Source: Zygnema cylindricum
Lineage: Eukaryota > Streptophyta > Zygnematophyceae > Zygnematales > Zygnemataceae
Length of the DNA: 64,000 bases
NCBI GenBank assembly: GCA_037447655.1
Contig: JBBHKE010000244.1
Location: forward strand, 72,001-136,000
Reading direction: 5' to 3'
The notes below the pieces were generated by a model. That model did not search any database, was not told where the DNA came from, and was given only the letters and a program-made list of their open reading frames with translations. The translations under genes were made by a program, and so were the position numbers. Numbering within the stretch: the stretch's first letter is position 1; each line of letters begins with the position of its first letter. Shown one piece after another: positions 57,078-64,000 of this stretch.

Positions 57078-59409
57078 TCGAGTTAGTTTTTGGAATTGTT
57101 TTTTTTTTTTTAATGAATGTGGTACCTACATCAACTGGAGGAGTTTTCCAACATTCGTTGATTGGAAGAATGCCCTAAGTGGTCGCCAATATTTCACTTT
57201 CTTTTTCTTTTCTACATATTTTGTCTCAGGTCCGGCTCTTTTCGGTTCTTGCGTCGATTTTTTTGTAGGAGACCATCGGTTGTTTCAGTCAGGCAGGAGT
57301 AATTGGATTCTTTTCAAGTGTTATGTGTGCATTAAAAATGCACTTATCAATCTACCATAGACTGTTTCAATTACAAAAAATTATCATGTCTTTATGCAAT
57401 GTATGTCTTGAATCGAATGTTGGATTTCTGGATTTTGGCAGTCAATTTGTCATCATCTGACTGAGCTTATTCCGTCCAATTTCAACTTGCATCATTCCAC
57501 CTTGACCATTTCCACTTTTGACTATTTGTACTTTTTGACTGTTTGCACTTTTGACTGTTTCACTTGATTATTATGACTATTTTCAGTTGACTATTTTCAC
57601 TTGACCACTTTGTCTTTGACTACTTTCACTGACTATTTTCACTTGACTACATTCACTTGTCACTTCTTGACTATTTTTACTCGACTACTTTCACTTTGGT
57701 TAAGTTCACAATGGGATGTGGAAAATACTGGTTATGTGGTTGACTGATATTTTTCCTTTTCGTTGACGGGGCATGTTTGATTACTGTTTTGTACATGATT
57801 CAATGTTGTTACTTTGTGTTTATCGTTGATATGTCATAGAAAAAAATAGAGATGGACGTAGGGAGGTAGGGAGGGAGGAAGGGGCAAGTTAGTGTATTGC
57901 GAAAAAATACTGCTAATGTTATACTTTTAAAGCAAAATGCATGTATTTGTGTCAAAATGGATGTGTGCTTATAACCAAATGGATGACATGACATATGTCC
58001 TTTCTGTAGTCGAGGAGAGCATATTGGCAAGATTGTTTTGTTGAGTGTCTAGACAAACAGCAGTAATGTCATTGGTGGTGAGGTGTCGTATGTTCCCTCT
58101 CATTTTTAAATTAGGCACTAAAGCGCATCATAAAAAAAAAAAAAAAAAAACATCAAAACTAAAAAAAACATAATCAAGTGAAAGCACAGAAAATCATACT
58201 AAAAAACAAGCAAAAAAATCGCCTGAAAAGAACACAGAAAATTCTTAACTGAAATTGATCTTCTATCAGCTCCTATTTTGAAGATAGAACAAGTGGCAGG
58301 TTGTAATGGTGGGTACCTTTTGGTTGGCTGAAAGAGCTAAACAAAAGTTCTAGTATTCACTGAAGACTGTCCTCTTAAATGTTTTCGGAAAACATGAGCA
58401 TTGGTGGTATCGATGATTAAAGACCTTGTTTCTTTTGGCCAAAAATGCATGAACTACATTCTGACAAGTCACATTAAACATTGTACTGATGTGTCATTGG
58501 CTGCCACTTTCTTCAGTTAATGTTTGAGAATTGTAACTGATGTCAGTTACGAAGTTGTTGCCGTTCTGACCTGTGGAAGAACTGATGGAAGCTTCTGGAA
58601 AGTAGAGAGGCCAGCTGCAAAGCTCGAAAGGTGCACGAAAGTTTCTAAAAAGTAGGAAAAAACAATTCCGCAGTCACTGAAGTGTTTCTTCAGTGTGTCA
58701 AGAACGATCAGCAAAATCTGGAATCCTTGGGAAACATTCTATTCCTTTCATGCTTCGGAAAAATAACGCGGGAGTTTCGTTAAGTCTGATCACTCGTAGC
58801 AACAATAACTTTCCATACACAATGTCTTATTCTACACCACAACATCAAAAAAGTCTCGTCTTGAATATTCAATCGCTTCTTATTGTATTCAATATATCAT
58901 TTTAATGCAAAATTATAACAAATCGACAATATGCCTCTTGACCATTAATGTACTATTCTATTGCCAAGTGTGTAAATTTTAGTCGCAGATGTTACAGAGG
59001 CAGTGCTATTCTATTCTGAGACTGAAAAAAATGTGACCTATATACACTATTTAAGAGTTTTGCATTCAAGGGAGACAATTCACCTTGACAATGACATAAA
59101 GCTCCCATTCCTTCTTTACAAAAGTGAATGAGCCCAGTAATAAGAAAAGAAAAAAAAAAACGAGGTTGCCAAATGTCTATACTGCTGGAAGCCCCTAGCC
59201 CGATATTGTAGTTGAGTATTGGAAGGCAAACAACATTATTGCAAAATGAGTTAAAATATCATAATAAACTTACCAGCATACTATAATATATCTCCTAATC
59301 GTCGCTAAATAGTGCATATCTAAAGCCATTTCCGTTTTCTTGACTATTAAAGTGTTTCAACCAGCCGGTTGTATCTTTATCAAAAAGATTCACATCTTTC
59401 CCATTTGGA
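57078..59409. other. Convergent intergenic region between the Hel2-like and reductase genes
   Basis: Holds the 3' UTR of the Hel2-like gene, with AT-rich ends near 57330-57400, and then no further coding sequence. Contains a TTGACTATTTTCAC repeat (57510-57710), an A run near 58130-58150, and A-rich DNA. No tRNA or conserved frame seen. Confidence 0.5.
57510..57710 (+). repeat. Degenerate repeat (TTGACTATTTTCAC)n
   Basis: The words TTGACTA/TTGACTG alternate with TTTTCACT-like words about twelve times with unequal spacing. Confidence 0.75.
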
Positions 59410-60221
59410 CTAAGGAAAGAGTCCTGGGGGAAAATCTTCCAAATCTGGTGTGATCAAACAATGACCTCCATCAACAGTAATAACTTGTCCATGTATGTAT
59501 CTCGAAGCTTTCTCACTCGCTAACAATAAAAAAACACCCATTAAATCCACATTCGGATCTCCCCATTGCTTAGAAGGCAATGCTTGCTCACACTCTTTTC
59601 CTGCCTTTTCACTTTTAATAGTGTCGACCGTCATATCTGTAGGAAAAACTCCAGGAGCTATTGCGTTCACACGAATGTTTAGAGGGCCAAGTTCTCTTGC
59701 TAGGGCTCTGCACCACAAAAAATTGAAAGAGTTTTTTTCTTTTCAGGGTTGGTTTTGGGTTTTGAGACTCCCACTCCCTCTCCCCCTGCCTCCCGCCCTC
59801 ACTCCATCCTTACCTTCTTTCCTCCCTCCCTCCCTCCTCCCTCTGTCTGTCAGTCTCACTCTCACTCTCAAGCTCACTCTCACTCTCTCAATCTCACTCT
59901 CACACCCACACTCACATTCACACACTCTCACTCTCGGACTCACTCTCTCGATCTCACTCAATCTCACTCTCACTCTCACTCAATCTCACTCTCACTCTCA
60001 CACTACCTCACACACTATCAGTCTCACTCTCCCACTCTCGGACTCACTCTCACACTCACTCTCTCACCCTCACTCTCACTGTGAGTCTCACTCGCAAACT
60101 CACCCTCACTCTCCGACTCACTAGCACACTCACACTCACATTCACATTCACTCACTCTATCACTCTCACTCTCACACTCCCTCACACACATTCTCAGTCT
60201 CACTCTCTCACTCTCACTGTG

Positions 60222-60253
<32 letters not shown>

Positions 60254-61633
60254 ACTCACCCTCTCACTCTCACTCTCACTGTGACTGTCACTCTCACTCT
60301 CACTCTCATTCTCTCTTATCTCACTCTCACTCCCATTCTCTCGCTCTCACTCTCACTCACTCTCACTCTCACCCTGACTCTCACACTCACTCTCACTTTC
60401 ACTCTCACCCTCTCACTCGCACTTTCACTCTCTCTCTCACTCTCAGACTCACTCTCGCACTTCCACTCTCACTCTCACCCTCTCTCACACAAACCCACTC
60501 TCACTCCGGACTCACTCTCATACTCACTCTCACAGTCTCACTCACACTCTCTCACACTCACACTCACTCTCACTGTGACTCACTCTCACTCTCTCACTCT
60601 CGGATTCACTCTCACACTCACTCTCACACGCTCTCACACACACCCAGACTCTCACTCTCGGACTCACTCCCACACTCACTCTCACACTCGCTCACCCTCT
60701 CCTTCGCCCTCTCCCTCGCCCTCTCCCGACAGAATTGACATTTTTCAGCGGCTTTTTCTCTAAGCATTGGCTGTTTGACTTCAACCGGCAGTTACGACTG
60801 ACGAGAATAAAGCCATTTAAAAATTAAATCAACAGGAATCCTTCAGAGAAAAAAGACTACAGTGACAAAATTGTTCAATCCGATTTCAGGAGTTGCGAAG
60901 GTAGGGAATTTAAGTTTTTTCGGATGTTTTCTGGATTTCTTTGGTTTTTTAAGAAATTTTAACGGCAATTTGAGAGGTCAGTGTACAAAAAGTAATGATG
61001 ATGAATAACAATCATTTCCAGGATCTGATTTGCCAGATTTCATTTCCACCTGGTGCATGCAGCCACTGCAGCTTTTGACATTCCGTACACTGACTCTCCT
61101 CTTATAGCCAACTGATGTCCAGTAATGGAAGAAATATTTACGATTCGTCCTCCTTTTCCATCAGCAGCCATTTTCTGAGCCACTAGTTTTGCAACCATCC
61201 AAATTCCTCTCACGTTCACATTCATTACTTCATTGTATTCCTCAAAACTTATATTCAAACAATGTCCTCCGCGAAAGTTTCCAGCATTGTTGATCAAAAT
61301 GTCAATTCTACCAAAAGCTGACGCAGCTTCATCAATGCAGCCAGAAACGACAGATTCTTCGAGAGAGACGTCCAAAATAAGGGCTTTTGCTTTTCCGTGC
61401 TGTTTCTCCACAACTTGAGTCGAAAAATTGTTAATTTTGTCAACAAGAGCAGAAAGCCTTTCGCCTCTACGAGCAGCTAAAACCACATTGGCTCCTTGTT
61501 TTGCTAAGAAGAGTGCAAAATGTGAACCTAAGCCGGAAGAAGCTCCAGTTACAAGAGCCGTACAGCCAGCAATGGAAAAAAGATCGTTTGCATCATCAAT
61601 CACAGAAGCTGAAGCTGCTGCTGCTGAAGTCAT
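59410..61633 (-). CDS. Short-chain dehydrogenase/reductase (SDR), two exons, 293 residues
   Basis: Exon 1 is 61050-61633 (ATG at 61633), exon 2 is 59410-59707. Intron 59708-61049 has GT (GTGGAA) and AG (GTGCAG) ends and splits an Arg codon; lengths 584 + 298 give 294 codons with stop. Classical SDR hallmarks: cofactor-binding TGASSGLG (about residues 30-37), NNAG (about 115), catalytic Ser in NISSITG (about 167), and YGMSK (about 183-187). The C-terminal half has RVNAIAPGVF and ITVDGGH. The ARR after the second strand (LAARRGER) suggests NADPH preference by family rule. It resembles plant SDRs of the FabG-like/3-oxoacyl reductase type; the substrate is unknown. A short Ala/Ser-rich N-terminus (MTSAAAASASV) precedes the Rossmann fold and is not a strong transit peptide. 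Normal length for the family, with no lesion seen. Convergent with the Hel2-like gene. Confidence 0.92.
59850..60725. repeat. Long CTCACT-type hexanucleotide tract inside the SDR intron
   Basis: Nearly 0.9 kb of CTCACT/CTCTCA/CACTCA words with scattered GACT and GGACT interruptions, preceded by a (CCCT)n part at about 59815-59840. It makes up most of the 1342-bp intron. The plus-strand Ser/His/Leu/Thr frames are artefacts. On the transcribed sense strand it is AGTGAG-rich. Confidence 0.95.
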
Positions 61634-61955
61634 GGCTGCAAAATTTTGCAGAGCGCCTGCTCCAAATCTGAATCTAATGTGAAGCTGCCTTCATATTAAA
61701 ACCGATAGCGTCATGAACCATAGTCCTTCAAGTGCGCATTATTTTAAAGTGCAAAAAATTGTAGTTTTAAAGTGCGTTAACTCTGTAATGTGCATAAAAT
61801 TGTAGTTTTAAAGCACATAAACGAGTGGTTTTACGCTTCTCCTATGGGTTTCGTGCTGTTTTTCAAGTTTTTGCTGCCCAAATTTTGCAGAGAGCCTGCT
61901 GACAATCTGAAAGCATAGTTAAAGTTTCTCACAAATTTAGATCGATAGCGTGCAA
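61634..61955 (-). repeat. Tandem duplication at the 5' end of the SDR gene
   Basis: 61635-61715 (GCTGCAAAATTTTGCAGAGC ... CGATAGCGTC) recurs, diverged, at 61867-61952 (GCTGCCCAAATTTTGCAGAG ... CGATAGCGTGC). Between them AAAATTGTAGTTTTAAAG occurs twice (about 61748 and 61797). It lies in the presumed promoter/5' UTR. Confidence 0.6.
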
Positions 61956-62788
61956 AACGTTTCGTGCGGCTTCTTTCCATCAAGTAAAATTCGATTTGAA
62001 CCGAATTGGCTGTTTCGTACGCACTTTAATGACGTTCCAACTTTCGGAAGCCAGCTGAGATTTCAAATTTCAAACTTGAATTCAAAGGCGGGCAACCATT
62101 TTAGTATTTTACCGTTACGCGTCAGCAATGCAGCATGGTTGCGAGGGGTTTTAGGGTTTTTCACCTTTTCCCGGGGTTTCAAGGTTTTTGTGAGAGTTTT
62201 GCAACTCTTGTTATACCTGTCTTCACAGTTGTACTATTGCCTAGGACATGGATGTTTCCTAGACCACCATTTTTTGGCCAAGCCCATAGCTTCTAGACTC
62301 GACTCAATGTTAGTGGAGAAATTGCATGTTTCCATCATGTGAAATATTTTTTGGCGCTACTCATTGGTTGCACATTTTTCAAAAGTTTTTGCTTACAATC
62401 TATAGCCATGGTAGACTATCAATGTTGTTAGAGTTTAACTTTTTAACTTTTTTCAATCACTTACAATCTTGTTTCTCAATGCACAATTGTTCATTAAAAC
62501 GTTAGAAAAAACGTATGTTACCATTGTCACATTGGAGTAGAAACTTGATTCTTGATTGAACATTTGATTATGATCTTGAGAACGAAAAAGAAAACTAATT
62601 CAATAATTTTACTTTTGGAGCTCGATTCAATATGAAACCTATAGTGAGTGTTAAAAATGTGCAATCTTCTCATAATTATGTAAAGCTAATATTTTGGTGT
62701 TCATAGTTTCTTTTGTTGGAACAACAAACAATTCATATAGTTTTAGATTGGATGACGACTTTTGATGGTGCCAAAAAAGATTCTATCG
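61956..62788. other. Intergenic, nothing recognised
   Basis: A plus-strand 130-codon frame (61950-62342) shows no known motif. No repeat was noted. Confidence 0.4.
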
Positions 62789-62859
62789 GGACACCGAAAC
62801 CGAAGGCTTTCGGTCGGCGTTTTCCCCATTGAAACCAAAGGCCTTCGGTTTCGGTGTCC
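62789..62859. repeat. Perfect 19-bp inverted repeat, 33-nt loop
   Basis: Arms 62789-62807 (GGACACCGAAACCGAAGGC) and 62841-62859 are exact inverse copies. Part of the arm (GAAACCGAAGGCC) recurs near 63613-63625. It could be the ends of a tiny element or a foldback RNA; no more can be said. Confidence 0.8.
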
Positions 62860-62936
62860 GGATGCAAAAAGTTAACGGATCCGAGACCACGATTCCCTCC
62901 CCTACAAGAAACCGGAGTTCACTCCTCGGTTCCAAG

Positions 62937-63238
62937 CATAGTTCAAAAGTAGGCGTTTTTATGGTAGGCCTTTGGTCGGCGCCTTTATCGTAAGTTGTGT
63001 TATGGGCTTTTCATGTGATCTTATTAGATCGCTACTTTGATCAGCGACCGTCGATTGTCCAAATCTGACGGTGCAATTAAAAATTTTGGTCGGAATGTTT
63101 TCTGGTCCAATTTTTGGTCCGAATGTTTTAATTGGTCCGAATAGGTCCGAATACAATATGGGTCTTAAGGTCATATTGTATGTTTTGCATACAATAGGCA
63201 TATTGTATGGGCCTACTTTCACCTACTTTTGAACTATG
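62937..63238. mobile_element. hAT-like miniature inverted-repeat element (302 bp)
   Basis: Perfect 17-bp terminal inverted repeats, CATAGTTCAAAAGTAGG (62937-62953) and its inverse (63222-63238), extended by imperfect pairing. Flanked by an 8-bp direct repeat with one mismatch, GTTCCAAG (62929-62936) and GTTCCAAC (63239-63246), the size made by hAT transposases. Non-coding. Confidence 0.8.
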
Positions 63239-63246
63239 GTTCCAAC

Positions 63247-64000
63247 GTAGAAGCCCCGGCTTCTTACGTCGGGGAATCGAGAAGTTTGTGCCAATGAAAT
63301 TTGACCGCGTGTAGGGCGTCAGGACAAAATGTTCGAGTGGTTCCCCAATGGCCCAATCCCCACATGTTTGACGTTACCGTACCACAATACCAAATTCCGC
63401 GAAAGGGGAAAAACCGAAAAAGTTAAGATTTCGCAAACAAACAAAAAAAGAACGAATGAAGAAAGCCCAGGAAAACATAGACCACTAAAAATAATTAGTA
63501 ATAACATTCTACCATTCCCCGAAGTTATACCGTATTTCTACGTGGCTGCTTTTTAATTGTTGTCGACTGTTCTACACGGATCTTTTTCTTCTTTACCATT
63601 AAAAAGACATTGAAACCGAAGGCCGTCCGTTTCAACGGGAAAATACCTCAGTCTGTCACGGCTCAAAACTGAAAGTTTGGACGTACATAACTGCAGTGTT
63701 TCCAAATCTGCAAATCATCTTGTTTACCAACTGTTTCTATTAACTGTTTGTGTCGGTCAGCGAGCTGGATTCAAAAAGCTACGCGAATCACAATCTGGCA
63801 TCTGTAAATACTGTTCCTCAGTGCATTGACGTTGAGCTATTCACGACCTGGCACGTGTAATCACGGAATTCAATCCACTGACCTATAAAAAACGTTTGCT
63901 GAGAATCTAAACATGTACTTCCGTTTCGGAAAATTCGAGGTGGTACGGTCCACAGTAATTTGAACAGTGTGTCCATTTCCGACTTCCTTCCTAGTTTGGC
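63247..64000. other. Right edge of window, nothing recognised
   Basis: Short frames only. GTCGGG/CGGCTT words near 63250 and an echo of the hairpin arm near 63615 are the only structure noted. Confidence 0.4.

Noticed and set aside
59749-60763. Long Ser/His/Leu/Thr open frames on the plus strand
   Set aside because: They are translations of the CTCACT repeat in the SDR intron.

Overview
The window looks like nuclear DNA of a land plant. The evidence is P-class pentatricopeptide-repeat (PPR) sequences in plant style, two nested Ty1/copia retrotransposons (one with a primer-binding site close to the plant initiator-Met tRNA site), several small inverted-repeat elements, and two intron-containing genes that resemble plant genes. 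The species cannot be read from the sequence. The expanded near-uniform PPR family and the long simple-repeat intergenic DNA would fit a non-angiosperm, but that is inference. Only two loci look like working genes; most of the rest is decayed or repetitive.

Region 1 (1-43.7 kb) is a PPR cluster built by segmental duplication. By eye I recognise at least four copies of one unit, each holding a long PPR gene, an AT-rich spacer with a purine/pyrimidine-biased tract, and a second shorter PPR remnant. Unit 1 (1-3.7 kb) is inverted. Unit 2 is about 8.65-15.8 kb. Unit 3 is about 23.4-29.28 kb and resumes at 41.49 kb. Unit 4 starts near 42.04 kb and is mostly remnants. A flank-only fragment lies at 6.6-7.2 kb. 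The best preserved loci are at 11277-13757 and 25761-27878 (minus strand); both carry a few clear frame-breaking lesions. The first has an expanded array of near-identical 35-residue motifs.

A solo LTR (1325-2384, target duplication TTCAT) sits in unit 1. A copia element (29286-41491, target duplication AAAAC) sits in unit 3, and one of its LTRs is split by a second copia element (about 35022-41218). Both elements carry broken polyproteins. A family of short elements with termini like CTACACCGCnnATCG is scattered through the window.

Region 2 (43.7-51 kb) holds a Gag/zinc-knuckle/protease retroelement remnant with no recognisable reverse transcriptase, then a run of simple and tandem repeats.

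Region 3 (51-64 kb) holds the two apparently intact genes, in convergent orientation. One is a homologue of the ribosome-collision ubiquitin ligase ZNF598/Hel2 (plus strand, six visible exons, RING exon not found in the window). The other is a two-exon short-chain dehydrogenase/reductase (minus strand, 293 residues) whose intron is largely one long CTCACT-type repeat. The right edge carries a perfect long hairpin and a 302-bp hAT-like miniature element.

The genes do not form an operon or pathway. The unifying story is local: PPR duplication, array expansion, decay, and transposon insertion into the duplicates.
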